Assembly: GCA_900554705.1 (NCBI GenBank) | Contig: USIH01000014.1 | Span: 1-23,840, forward strand | Direction: 5' to 3' | DNA: 23,840 nt | Origin: an uncultured Eubacteriales bacterium | Lineage (GTDB): Bacteria > Bacillota > Clostridia > Oscillospirales > Oscillospiraceae | In this document: piece by piece, positions 1 through 6,807 of the stretch | How positions within the stretch are numbered: position 1 is the first letter of the stretch | How the letters are laid out: every line of letters begins with the position of its first letter | Position numbers and translations under genes: made by a program | Notes under the pieces: model-generated | What the model was told of the DNA's origin: nothing | Database searches by the model: none | What the model saw: only the letters and a program-made list of their open reading frames with translations

Positions 1-270
1 CTTTGCTAAAGTTTCATGCATGATATAATCTTTAAAATCATCTATTGCTAATTTTATATCTTCATCAGCTGAATAAGTAATATTTATTCTATCAGTTAAT
101 TCATAGTTATTGTTCTTTCTCATTGTTTGAACTTTTGAAATTAATTCACGAGCAATACCTTCATTAATTAAATCCTTTGTAAGGGTTGTATTCAAAATAA
201 CGAAATTATTGTTATCCATTCCAACATCAAATCCATCTTTAGCATCAATTCTTATATCAACACCATAACC
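1..270 (-). CDS. ileS: Isoleucyl-tRNA synthetase, C-terminal fragment (foreign AT-rich segment)
   Basis: The minus strand is open for 90 codons with no start or stop. It reads into the anticodon-binding/C-terminal region of IleRS: a DGFDVGMDNN segment, then VILNTTLTKDLINEGIAREL, then ISKVQTMRKNNNYELTDRI, the order seen in this family. IleRS charges tRNA-Ile in the cytoplasm. The gene runs off the left edge, so its C-terminal end is outside the window. Upstream it is cut at about position 270, where the reading becomes unrelated GC-rich sequence. Base composition and codons (AAA, AAT, TTA, ATA, ATT) are unlike everything to the right. The sequence type resembles Mollicutes/Erysipelotrichia IleRS. 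I infer an assembly chimera rather than a real gene fusion. Confidence 0.85.
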
Positions 271-1065
271 TACAGCCTGCCGTCGCTTGAAGCGCTTTAT
301 GAGGATCTTACTCAGTCGGATCGGGAGGAGGCGGAGCGCCTTGCGGAGATTGAGGAGAAAAAGAAGATCCGCCGCACGGTGCACCTTGGCTGTGAAGAGG
401 ACATTTTCCTGACAAACGTCTCTTATACCTACCCGAACAAGAAGGAGCCGGTTCTGGAGAATGTCAATCTGAAGATCGCGCACGGGGAGTCGGTCGGCAT
501 CATCGGCGTGACGGGCGCGGGCAAGACGACGCTGGTCGATCTGATCCTCGGCCTTCTGAAGCCGCAGACCGGCGCGGTTTGCTACGGCACGCTGGATATT
601 GCGCAGGATTATGCGCAGTGGCAGAAGCACATCGGCTATATCCCGCAGAATATCTACTTGGTCGACGATACCATCCGAAACAACGTGGCGCTCGGCGTGG
701 AAAAAGAGCGGATCGACGATACGCGTGTGTGGAAGGCGCTGGAGGACGCGCAGCTTGCCGACTTTGTCCGCACACTGGAAGACGGGCTGGACACCGTGAT
801 CGGCGAGCGCGGCGTGCGCATTTCGGGCGGACAGCGCCAGCGCATCGGTATTGCAAGAGCGCTCTACAACGATCCGGAGATCTTGTTCTTGGATGAGGCA
901 ACGTCCGCACTGGACAATGAGACGGAGAAGGCGCTGATGGACGCGGTCAACGCCCTTGGAAAGAAAAAAACGCTGATCATCGTCGCGCACCGCCTGACGA
1001 CGATCGAACACTGCGACAGGGTCTTCCGCGTGAAGGATCGGACGGTGCAGGAGGTCGAGCGATGA
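271..1065 (+). CDS. ABC exporter (PglK/MsbA-like), ATP-binding C-terminal part, 5' truncated
   Basis: Only the linker and nucleotide-binding domain of a half-transporter are present; the membrane domain is lost at the composition break near 271. The frame is open across the break. The GTG at 379 is an internal Val codon, because sensible protein (PSLEALYEDL, then a charged helix) precedes it. Counting from that Val: Walker A GVTGAGKTT at 43-51, Q-loop Gln 90, signature ISGGQ at 148-152, Walker B ILFLDE at 168-173, and switch His 204. The GVTGAGKTTLVDLILGLLKP stretch is typical of PglK-type oligosaccharide flippases, so a lipid-linked sugar substrate is possible but not shown. The stop overlaps the next start (ATGA), so the two genes are translationally coupled. 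Confidence 0.85.
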   Translation, partial: YSLPSLEALYEDLTQSDREEAERLAEIEEKKKIRRTVHLGCEEDIFLTNVSYTYPNKKEPVLENVNLKIAHGESVGIIGVTGAGKTTLVDLILGLLKPQTGAVCYGTLDIAQDYAQWQKHIGYIPQNIYLVDDTIRNNVALGVEKERIDDTRVWKALEDAQLADFVRTLEDGLDTVIGERGVRISGGQRQRIGIARALYNDPEILFLDEATSALDNETEKALMDAVNALGKKKTLIIVAHRLTTIEHCDRVFRVKDRTVQEVER

Positions 1066-1211
1066 CGGAGGCATTTTTCAGCGGCTACTGCCGCGTGCTG
1101 GACGGGGCGCGCACGGTGCTCGTGGAGGACGGCGAGACGGATTGTGATTATCCGGACTGCCCCTACGCGCAGTCCTGCCCGATCGGAAAACAGATAGCGG
1201 CTGCCCAGTAA
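1062..1211 (+). CDS. 49-residue Cys-containing protein coupled to the ABC exporter
   Basis: ATG at 1062 overlaps the ABC stop codon by four bases (ATGA). AGGAGG at 1049-1054 lies seven bases upstream, so the start is well supported. The product begins MTEAFFSGYCRVLDG and has four cysteines, at 10, 28, 33 and 39. The last three sit in DCDYPDCPYAQSCPIGKQ, a C-x4-C-x5-C arrangement that could bind a metal or cluster. There is no signal peptide or membrane segment. I recall similar short unnamed proteins in Oscillospiraceae but know no function. The last codons form the left arm of the terminator hairpin that follows. Confidence 0.75.
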   Translation: MTEAFFSGYCRVLDGARTVLVEDGETDCDYPDCPYAQSCPIGKQIAAAQ

Positions 1212-1229
1212 CGGGCAGCCGCTCTTTTA
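1196..1229 (+). terminator. Intrinsic terminator of the ABC exporter operon
   Basis: An 11-bp perfect stem (1196-1206 with 1213-1223) has a 6-base loop and is followed by TCTTTT. The left arm overlaps the end of the 49-residue gene. The opposite gene's stop codon lies at 1227-1229, so the element separates convergent transcripts. On the minus strand the T-run is weak. Confidence 0.85.
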
Positions 1230-1472
1230 TGCAAGCAGTGTTGTAAGAAGCCACAGCGCGCCGACCGGCAGCGCACCCAGCAGTGCGCACAGTCCGCCGG
1301 TCAGGTGCCGTTTTCTCGGCACCGTCTGTGTCTGGGCAAGGCGGCGCGCCTCTTCAAGCAAGGTCTGCGCATCGGCGCTGCAATCCTCACGCAAAAAGAA
1401 GATCGCCTGTTCAAACAACTGTGTTTGCGGTGATTTCAGTATAACGACCTGACGGGTCGTTCCTTTGACCAT
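1227..1472 (-). CDS. Small C-terminally anchored membrane protein, unknown function
   Basis: The product has 81 residues. I chose the ATG at 1472 because GGAGGG lies seven bases upstream; an upstream in-frame ATG at 1502 has no such site. The N-terminal half is soluble (MVKGTTRQVVILKSP, then QLFEQAIFFLRED) and a charged helix rich in Ala, Glu and Arg follows. The last ~22 residues are a hydrophobic helix (LTGGLCALLGALPVGALWLL), so the protein is probably tail-anchored with its N-terminus in the cytoplasm. It is the second gene of a minus-strand pair, 41 bases after the zinc-ribbon protein. I recall similar unnamed proteins in Clostridia. No function can be given. Confidence 0.7.
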   Translation of the reverse strand: MVKGTTRQVVILKSPQTQLFEQAIFFLREDCSADAQTLLEEARRLAQTQTVPRKRHLTGGLCALLGALPVGALWLLTTLLA

Positions 1473-1513
1473 AATGCATCCCTCCGCGGAGAGTATGGAC
1501 AAAGGAAAGCGGA

Positions 1514-3082
1514 TTAATACCCGCCGATCTCATCGGGGGCTTCCGTCACTCCCGAATCCAGAAGCGGCAGATACCAGCTTTCGTAGTTGTATGGCAGGCA
1601 GGTGGGATCGTCTGCATACCAGTCCTCCCAAGTCGTTCCCCACGGGCGCAGGACGATGATGTAATCAAAGGTATTTTCGGCATTTGCCGGATCGGTGTAG
1701 GTGCCCGTGACGGTGATGAGGTCGGGATACTCCGCCCCCTCCGTGGTGACGTTCCAGTCGCCCGCACCGATCGTGGCATCCATGAAATAGCCGCCGGACT
1801 GCGAGCTGAGGTAGCCGCCGGACGTGTCGCTCTCCCCCGCGGTATACCGGAAGGTCACTTCGGAAAGCGCGTTGCTGATCGGAAGGTCTTCATCCCATAG
1901 GATGCAGGACAGTGTCTCTTCGTCCAGCGCGCTAAAGCGGGCACAGCAGTCCCACCATGCGTTGTCGCCCCATTCGGAGAAATTGCCGGTCACGTTGTAG
2001 GCGATCCACCAGCCGTACCAGTCGTGCTCCCAATAGGAAATGCCGGTGTCCTCCGTCGGTTCCGGATCGGAGTTGATGTAATAGGGGGGAATGGGATCGT
2101 TGCTCAGCCGCAGGGTCATCCGCATATCCGAATAGTCGATCCGCAGCTCCGTCGGATCGTCGGAAGAATAGGGGATGCTGTCCGTTCCGTCGTACAGATA
2201 CGCTTCGTCCCATTGCAGTATATGGCCTTCGGTATTGAGGACGATAACGCCGCTGTGGTCTTCGTATAGCACAACGAAAATGTCCAGATTGTAAGTGAGG
2301 AGCGTGTTGCGGTCATAGGTATTGGCGCCGTCGCTGGCCTCCTCGACCACATAGTAGCGCGGGAAGGAGGCGTCTACGGAAACGGTCGGTTCCTCCGGCG
2401 GCGCTTCGGTCGCGGGGGCGGCGGAAGGCTCCTTTGTTTCTGCCGTCGGCTTCTGCGCGGAACCGCCTTTTTTGACGAAGGTGTATTCGTCTTCGTCCAT
2501 GGTGACCTTCAGCTTGCCGTCCTTGTAGGTGTAGGGAAGCGTCTCGCCTGCGATCTGCAATTCGTCCTCGCTCCATGTCAGATCGTCTTCTTCCTCAAAG
2601 ATATAGGCAACGCCGGTGCCGTCCGAAGAGAGGAGAAGATAGGATTCTTCCATTCCGTCAAGGTCGATGACCTCACCGTCCGATTTGGCGGCAGTCATAC
2701 GGTAGTAGCCTGCGGAAAGCGTCGTATCCGGATCTTTCTTAATAACGAGGAAATAGAGCGCCACCGCGACGGCGGCCAGCAGGAGAACGCCGATCCCACA
2801 GAAAAGGATGACCTTACTCTTTTTGCTCTTCGGTGCGTTCGGCTGCGGGGTATAGGGCTGCTGAGGCTGCGCGTAGGGGGACTGCGTAGGCTCGGCGGAC
2901 TGCTGCACCTGCGCGTAAGGTGACGCGACCTGATCGTAGGACTGCTGGGGTGCGGGTGCCTGCACGGGTGCTTGCTGGGGCGTGGAAGGTGCGGCGGGCT
3001 GCTGCGCGGCGATGGGGTAGCCGCAGCTCCCGCAGAATTTTGCGTCGCCGACATTGGCTCCGCAATTCGGGCAAAATGCCAT
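1514..3082 (-). CDS. Membrane-anchored zinc-ribbon protein with large extracytoplasmic region
   Basis: This 522-residue protein is preceded by AAGGAGG. Residues 1-22 form a zinc ribbon with CPNCG and CGSCG (Cys 4, 7, 17, 20). Residues 25-85 are a Pro/Gln/Ala-rich linker with repeated SPYAQ-type units. Residues 91-114 are one membrane helix. The rest, about 400 residues, is acidic, rich in Asp, Glu, Tyr and Trp, and should lie outside the membrane. It starts with a small domain (AGYYRMTAAKSDGEVIDLDG, a lipocalin-like beta pattern), has a Pro/Thr/Glu spacer near 205-235, and ends in Trp-rich sequence. Zinc-ribbon plus single-helix proteins of this layout are common in Clostridia; their roles are mostly unknown. 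A strong sigma-A promoter lies just upstream. Confidence 0.85.
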   Translation of the reverse strand: MAFCPNCGANVGDAKFCGSCGYPIAAQQPAAPSTPQQAPVQAPAPQQSYDQVASPYAQVQQSAEPTQSPYAQPQQPYTPQPNAPKSKKSKVILFCGIGVLLLAAVAVALYFLVIKKDPDTTLSAGYYRMTAAKSDGEVIDLDGMEESYLLLSSDGTGVAYIFEEEDDLTWSEDELQIAGETLPYTYKDGKLKVTMDEDEYTFVKKGGSAQKPTAETKEPSAAPATEAPPEEPTVSVDASFPRYYVVEEASDGANTYDRNTLLTYNLDIFVVLYEDHSGVIVLNTEGHILQWDEAYLYDGTDSIPYSSDDPTELRIDYSDMRMTLRLSNDPIPPYYINSDPEPTEDTGISYWEHDWYGWWIAYNVTGNFSEWGDNAWWDCCARFSALDEETLSCILWDEDLPISNALSEVTFRYTAGESDTSGGYLSSQSGGYFMDATIGAGDWNVTTEGAEYPDLITVTGTYTDPANAENTFDYIIVLRPWGTTWEDWYADDPTCLPYNYESWYLPLLDSGVTEAPDEIGGY

Positions 3083-3114
3083 TTCTGGCGCCTCCTTTTC
3101 ATTAAGCTGAGTTT

Positions 3115-3143
3115 AATATAGCAGAAGCCCGTCAGATTGGCAA
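3115..3143 (-). promoter_or_regulatory. Sigma-A promoter of the zinc-ribbon protein gene
   Basis: On the minus strand, -35 TTGCCA (3138-3143) and -10 TATATT (3115-3120) are separated by exactly 17 bases. The -10 lies about 30 bases before the start codon at 3082. Confidence 0.8.
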
Positions 3144-3164
3144 CAACAAATGGTTACAAATCGC

Positions 3165-3193
3165 TTGCCATGCCGCGCCCACGATGGTATAAT
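3165..3193 (+). promoter_or_regulatory. Sigma-A promoter of the DnaQ-type exonuclease gene
   Basis: -35 TTGCCA (3165-3170) and a consensus -10 TATAAT (3188-3193) are separated by 17 bases, 21 bases before the ATG at 3215. It faces away from the promoter at 3115-3143; the two -35 boxes are identical and only 21 bases apart. Confidence 0.85.
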
Positions 3194-3214
3194 GCAGGGC
3201 AGGGAGGCGAAATA

Positions 3215-3772
3215 ATGCGATACATAGCCTTTGATGTCGAAACGCCGAATTACAGAAACGACCGGATGAGCGCCATCGGTGTGGCGGTCATAGAGGACGG
3301 GCAGATCGTCCGGACGCTTTCCACCTATGTAAATCCGGAGTGCGAGTTTTCGCCTTTTCACATGGAGCTGACCGGCATCACGCCGGAAATGGTCGTCGAT
3401 GCGCCGAATTTTGCCCAGCTTTGGACGCTGCTCGAGCCGATCCTTTCCGACGGTATCCTGCTTGCGCACAACGCGCCGTTTGATATGGGCGTGCTTGCCA
3501 AGTGCCTGCGCGCCTACGGTATCGTGTGGCGCGATACGGCGCGGTATGCCTGCACGTGCCGCATGGCACGAGCGTGCTTCCCGCAGCTTCCGAACCACCG
3601 GCTCAACACGGTCAGCGACTATTTGCAGATCGCGCTTGACCACCATCAGGCCGACAGCGACACGAATGCCTGCGCCGAGATCTTCCTTGCCTGTGTCCGT
3701 CGGGGGTTGTCGCCCGCGCGTTTTTACCGTACCTATGACCTGCGCGAGCAGCGTACGATCTATAGAAGATAA
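3215..3772 (+). CDS. DnaQ-like DEDDh 3'-5' exonuclease
   Basis: The product has 185 residues. ATG at 3215 follows GGGAGGCGA at a good distance; an upstream in-frame ATG at 3137 lies before the promoter and was rejected. The DEDDh motifs are complete: ExoI FDVET with Asp 7 and Glu 9, ExoII HNAPFD with Asp 90, and ExoIII H-x4-D with His 144 and Asp 149. The family degrades single strands 3'-5' using two metal ions, as polymerase III epsilon or as free-standing nucleases. The short length and lack of a polymerase or helicase domain suggest a stand-alone enzyme for DNA repair or RNA turnover. The gene is monocistronic, between its own promoter and a terminator. Confidence 0.9.
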   Translation: MRYIAFDVETPNYRNDRMSAIGVAVIEDGQIVRTLSTYVNPECEFSPFHMELTGITPEMVVDAPNFAQLWTLLEPILSDGILLAHNAPFDMGVLAKCLRAYGIVWRDTARYACTCRMARACFPQLPNHRLNTVSDYLQIALDHHQADSDTNACAEIFLACVRRGLSPARFYRTYDLREQRTIYRR

Positions 3773-3773
3773 C

Positions 3774-3804
3774 AAAGGGGAGGCTATGCGGCCTCCCCCT
3801 TTTC
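3774..3804 (+). terminator. Bidirectional terminator between exonuclease and cupin genes
   Basis: The arms GGGGAGGC (3777-3784) and GCCTCCCC (3791-3798) have a 6-base loop, followed by CTTTTC. The upstream AAA and the T-run make it usable from the minus strand as well, where it would end the cupin transcript. Confidence 0.8.
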
Positions 3805-3812
3805 TTGTTGTG

Positions 3813-4136
3813 TTAGAACGACACCGTTAAAAGCATCTTAAAGCGCTCTTCGCCGTAGACGGCGTGCGGGACGTCCTTGGGCATGATGAGCGTTTCGCCC
3901 TCGGTCAGCACGAACGGCTCTCCGCCGACAGTGAAGCGTCCCGTGCCCTGAAGCACTGTGACCATCGCGTCACCGCCGGAAGCATGCGTAGAGATCTCCT
4001 CGCCCTGATCGAAGGAGAACAGCGTCAGGCTCATCCGCTCGTTCTGCACGAGCGTCTTGCTCACGACCTGCCCCTGCTGGTAGGCGATCTGCTCCTTCAG
4101 GAGCAGTTTTTCTTTTTTCGGAATGTTTTTGTACAT
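3813..4136 (-). CDS. Small single-domain cupin
   Basis: The product has 107 residues, with AAGGAGG before the ATG. It has the beta-barrel pattern of cupins: motif 1 around GEEISTHASGGDAMVTVLQG (residues 45-64) and motif 2 around GETLIMPKDVPHAVYG (80-95). Only His 51 and His 91 stand at usual metal-ligand positions. The second His of motif 1 is Ser, and the usual Glu is Asp 56 or missing. Metal binding may therefore be altered, as often in small cupins annotated only by fold. It could be a sugar-binding, sensor or detoxification protein; nothing near it decides this. No clear terminator separates it from the operon upstream (4179-6260), so read-through from there is possible. Confidence 0.85.
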   Translation of the reverse strand: MYKNIPKKEKLLLKEQIAYQQGQVVSKTLVQNERMSLTLFSFDQGEEISTHASGGDAMVTVLQGTGRFTVGGEPFVLTEGETLIMPKDVPHAVYGEERFKMLLTVSF

Positions 4137-4178
4137 GGCTGTGCCTCCTTTTTTCTATCTTATCATAGCTTTTCTCAA

Positions 4179-4724
4179 TTATCCAGCCTTATGTGTGACA
4201 CGGTAGGGGAAAACGCCGGTACCGTCCCCCACGGTTTGTCGGTAGAGGTTGGCAAGATGACGCCACGTGGCGCGGTCGATCGCCCCGTGCTGTGGAAGCT
4301 CCGACGCACATTGCAGCCATTGCAGCGCTTCCTTCGTCTGCGGATCGAGCACGCCGGTCGCGGCGACGGATGGCATTTCAAAGTACAGCGCGAGCGCTTG
4401 CAGCATTCCCTGCACAAGATAGAGGTGGGCGTTTTTTCCGCCGACCTCAATGATCTGACCGGGCTGGAGAACAATTAACAGCGGCTCTGCCTGACCGCGT
4501 TCAACACGCGCACTGCGATATTCTTTTCGCAGCAGCTCCCAGAGCGCCTGATCTACCTTGCCGTTCTGCGCAAGGCCATGCTTTTTCTGAAAGGCGACGA
4601 CCGCCTCATGCGTCTCTTGCCCGAAGATGCCGTCGCGCCCCAAGACGGAATCGGGATCGATCCCGTAGAGCATGGTTTGCAGGTCATAGACCGGCGATAC
4701 CTCCGGAAAAGAATGGATACCCAT
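4179..4724 (-). CDS. Protein with two peptidoglycan-binding domains (probable spore cortex operon)
   Basis: The product has 181 residues. I chose the ATG at 4724 because TAGGAGGGATCAT precedes it. It has two PG_binding_1-like units. The first, at about 12-66, includes VLGRDGIFGQETHEAVVAFQ and ends at VDQALWELL. The second, at about 101-161, includes ATGVLDPQTKEALQWLQ and ends at IDRATWRHL. There is no signal peptide, which is normal for proteins made in the mother cell and deposited on the forespore. The gene is third in an operon, starting 10 bases after the SpoIID-like gene. No catalytic domain is visible, so the role is probably structural or targeting at the cortex or coat. This role is inferred from context. 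Confidence 0.8.
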   Translation of the reverse strand: MGIHSFPEVSPVYDLQTMLYGIDPDSVLGRDGIFGQETHEAVVAFQKKHGLAQNGKVDQALWELLRKEYRSARVERGQAEPLLIVLQPGQIIEVGGKNAHLYLVQGMLQALALYFEMPSVAATGVLDPQTKEALQWLQCASELPQHGAIDRATWRHLANLYRQTVGDGTGVFPYRVTHKAG

Positions 4725-4734
4725 ATGATCCCTC

Positions 4735-5868
4735 CTAAAAATCCGTGTCGCCAAGCTGGAGGACGCCGGAGGGCGTTTGCAGCTTGCGCAGCTCATTTTC
4801 CGAAAGTATGCCGGAAACGCGGTTGTATAGGGAATCCCATGTCGCGGGGCCGACGATCCCGTCCACGGTCAGACCGGCAAAGCGCTGGTAGGCGAGGACG
4901 GATCGCTGCGTGGCCGGACCGAAAATACCGTCCTGCGTGACGCTCGGCACACTTGGCACAAATTCAGACACGACGTTTAACATATATTGCAGCTGGCTCA
5001 CCTTCTGCCCCGTGCTTCCGCTGGAGAGGTTCGACGGCGCCTGCCAGCTCACGCCGTAAAAGGTCTGCCCCTGAGAGTTCAGCTCCGTCAGGCGGTTGAT
5101 CCCCACATACAGACGCACGAGCTGATACCAAGTCGCCTGACCGATCACGCCGTCAACGCTGAGGTTAAAAATGCGCTGAAAGGTGCGCACGGAGCTTTCC
5201 GTCTGACTGCCGAAGATGCCGTCGATGGGAGAAATGCGTGCGATTGCGGGGTAGCTGCGCGCAACGCGGTCGAGCATGACCTGCGCCTGCACGACCTTGG
5301 GGCCGCTCGCACCGCGCCGCAGCGGACTGCCCGGGTAGGAGGGCGTGTAGCCACGCACGGGCGCATCGTTGACGATCTCAATGTTGGTTCCGTAGTAGCG
5401 CCGGAGGATCTGTATGGCATTCTGCCCCTGCTGGGCAAGCGACTGCGAGCCCCATTGACTCAGCCCGTCGCAGGTGACGGTCGTCCCGTTGCAAAACTGT
5501 GCGGCCAGCGGCTCAACAAAGGTCTTGCGCCGCAGATAGTCGTTAAACAGCGTGTCGACGAGCTGCGAAATGGAGCCGAAGATGTTGCGACCGTAGATGT
5601 ATTTCTGGTCGATCGCCGTGGAGGACGTAATATCGAACGGGTAGCCACGGCTGCGATAGAACTCAGTGTAAAAGCGGTTGAGTGCGAAGGACACGATCGC
5701 GAGGATGTTCGCCGTCAGAGCGCTGCGCTCCCATGTGGGATAGATCTCGCTGGAAGCGACGTTTTTTACATAGTCGATGAACGGGACGGTAACGTTTGCC
5801 GCGCTCGCGTCCGGCGCACCGAGATGGACGGTGATGTTTTTCGGAATGTACGGAGTGACTGTGACCAT
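4735..5868 (-). CDS. SpoIID-like domain protein with two C-terminal peptidoglycan-binding domains
   Basis: The product has 377 residues. ATG at 5868 is two bases after the upstream stop, with AGGAG nearby. Residues 28-166 match the SpoIID domain: FIDYVKNVASSEIYPTW places Glu 41 at the position of the catalytic Glu of SpoIID. The pattern then continues through YTEFYRSRGYPFDI and YIYGRNIFGSISQLVD, with NGTTVTCDGLSQWG carrying Cys 133 (Cys 126 just before). SpoIID enzymes are lytic transglycosylases that cut glycan strands. Two PG_binding_1 units follow, near 183-250 (IDGIFGSQTESSVRTFQ) and 281-347 (QDGIFGPATQRSVLAYQ). Unlike the engulfment protein SpoIID, it has no N-terminal membrane anchor, so it is a different, probably late mother-cell protein. 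Confidence 0.88.
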   Translation of the reverse strand: MVTVTPYIPKNITVHLGAPDASAANVTVPFIDYVKNVASSEIYPTWERSALTANILAIVSFALNRFYTEFYRSRGYPFDITSSTAIDQKYIYGRNIFGSISQLVDTLFNDYLRRKTFVEPLAAQFCNGTTVTCDGLSQWGSQSLAQQGQNAIQILRRYYGTNIEIVNDAPVRGYTPSYPGSPLRRGASGPKVVQAQVMLDRVARSYPAIARISPIDGIFGSQTESSVRTFQRIFNLSVDGVIGQATWYQLVRLYVGINRLTELNSQGQTFYGVSWQAPSNLSSGSTGQKVSQLQYMLNVVSEFVPSVPSVTQDGIFGPATQRSVLAYQRFAGLTVDGIVGPATWDSLYNRVSGILSENELRKLQTPSGVLQLGDTDF

Positions 5869-5870
5869 AG

Positions 5871-6260
5871 CTACAGCTCCTGCGGGGGAATGCGGATCAG
5901 TTCCGTCTCGTTCCAAAACTCCGGATACTCGGAAAGTGGGATCAGCTCCTGATTCAGCTCCGATTGCTCTCCGGCGAAGATCTGCACATTTTCGATCAGT
6001 ACCCGTTCATATTGGTTCATGTCGATCAAAAGATCGACGTCGGTAAACGGATTTTTCTTCCCCGCGCTCTGGCTGTCCGCCCGTTCCGGCGCGGGAATGG
6101 CGATCGGCCCGACCAATCCGCTTTCATCCGTCAGCCGGACGGCGATCAAGCGGCTGCCGCCGTCCGGCAGCACCTGCGTGATCGTGACGCTCGCGCCGTC
6201 GATGGGGATCTGGGCTTCCGAGGTAAAAACGCGCACCTTTAAGTAACCGTTGGTTGGCAT
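5871..6260 (-). CDS. Small beta-rich protein, first gene of the SpoIID-like operon
   Basis: The product has 129 residues, with AAGGAGG six bases before the ATG. It starts MPTNGYLKVRVFTSEAQIPI, then DGASVTITQVLPDGG, a pattern like carboxypeptidase-regulatory/transthyretin-type beta folds. The second half (VDLLIDMNQYERVLIENVQI) continues as alternating beta sequence and ends in IRIPPQEL. There is no signal peptide or cysteine. It is separated by two bases from the SpoIID-like gene. I recall this gene beside SpoIID/peptidoglycan-binding genes in other Clostridia, but no function has been assigned to my knowledge. I infer a coat or cortex structural partner. A sigma-K-like promoter lies directly upstream. 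Confidence 0.8.
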   Translation of the reverse strand: MPTNGYLKVRVFTSEAQIPIDGASVTITQVLPDGGSRLIAVRLTDESGLVGPIAIPAPERADSQSAGKKNPFTDVDLLIDMNQYERVLIENVQIFAGEQSELNQELIPLSEYPEFWNETELIRIPPQEL

Positions 6261-6279
6261 AGCGCACCTCCTTCGCGGA

Positions 6280-6308
6280 TAGTTTATGCCGCGCCAACGG
6301 GATGTGTT
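6280..6308 (-). promoter_or_regulatory. Sigma-K-like (mother-cell) promoter of the SpoIID-like operon
   Basis: On the minus strand, AACA (6305-6308), a 16-base spacer, and CATAAACTA (6280-6288, preceded by G) match the B. subtilis sigma-K pattern mACm-16-gCATAnnnTa at every defined base. The -10 ends about 20 bases before the start codon at 6260. Sigma-E shares the -10 pattern but prefers an ATA-type -35. Confidence 0.65.
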
Positions 6309-6313
6309 CCTGC

Positions 6314-6745
6314 TTATAGGAAATGCTTCATCTGGTCGATGTTCGCCTGCTCGGTTTGCAGCAGACGGGTGGAAAGATTGGAGATCTGCGGCTCTAACAG
6401 CCCCATGGTGCGGATGTTTCGGATGCTTTTGATCATTCCGCGCGTGTTTCCCTCCATCATCAGTTCCGCGATCTTTGCCGTCGGGTCGCTGCTTGTGCGC
6501 ACCTTTGCCTTCGAGCTCATCATTGCGCCGTAGCGTGCCATGAAATTGATGTCCTTGCCGCTGCTGCCGCGCTCGTGCAGCAGCCGGTCGGCCTCCCGAA
6601 AGAGCTTGTCATACTCCGTGTGCTGCTCCTTGAGTGCTTCCGCAAGATCACGGTCGGCAGTTTCGTCAAGGACGGCCTGAATGCCGTAGCAGCCCATCTG
6701 CGTTGCTTTGCGGATCTCTTGCAGCATTTTTTCTTCGTTTTTCAA
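6314..6745 (-). CDS. Helical protein of unknown function with TTG start
   Basis: The product has 143 residues. I chose the TTG at 6745 because GGGAGGGG lies eight bases upstream; a downstream ATG (MLQEIRK) has no such site and a longer ATG reading overlaps the terminator. The sequence is almost entirely amphipathic helix, with no signal peptide, and ends TRLLQTEQANIDQMKHFL. A helix with Glu, His, Tyr and Asp (LKEQHTEYDKLFREADRLL) hints at a ferritin-like four-helix bundle, but a complete metal site is not seen. I recall similar proteins in spore-forming Clostridia without function. It follows a 25-residue gene with a forespore-type promoter, with a hairpin in between, so it may depend on read-through. 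Confidence 0.75.
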   Translation of the reverse strand: MKNEEKMLQEIRKATQMGCYGIQAVLDETADRDLAEALKEQHTEYDKLFREADRLLHERGSSGKDINFMARYGAMMSSKAKVRTSSDPTAKIAELMMEGNTRGMIKSIRNIRTMGLLEPQISNLSTRLLQTEQANIDQMKHFL

Positions 6746-6772
6746 GTTTCTCCCCTCCCGTTTTTGAAAAGA

Positions 6773-6800
6773 GGAAGGGCTGCCGTCTGACAGCCCTTCC
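6773..6800 (-). terminator. Intrinsic terminator/attenuator after the Q/N-rich peptide gene
   Basis: A perfect 10-bp stem (6773-6782 with 6791-6800) has an 8-base loop. On the minus strand it is followed by TCTTTTC. It lies between the stop of the 25-residue gene and the TTG start at 6745, with no room for an obvious promoter behind it. Confidence 0.7.
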
Positions 6801-6807
6801 GTTTGCA

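Noticed and set aside
172..378. A single continuous gene from 172 into the ABC transporter
   Set aside because: The frame stays open through the AT-rich part only by chance; that part makes sense as IleRS on the other strand and as nothing on this one.
3113..3775. Minus-strand open frame opposite the exonuclease
   Set aside because: The plus strand has a consensus promoter, a ribosome site and full DEDDh motifs; the antisense frame has none.
4137..4178. Separate promoter for the cupin gene
   Set aside because: A TATGAT-like -10 is visible on the minus strand, but no acceptable -35 lies 16-18 bases upstream.
4987..5952. Plus-strand open frame of 321 codons opposite the SpoIID-like gene
   Set aside because: There is no ribosome site or domain, and the opposite strand is strongly supported.
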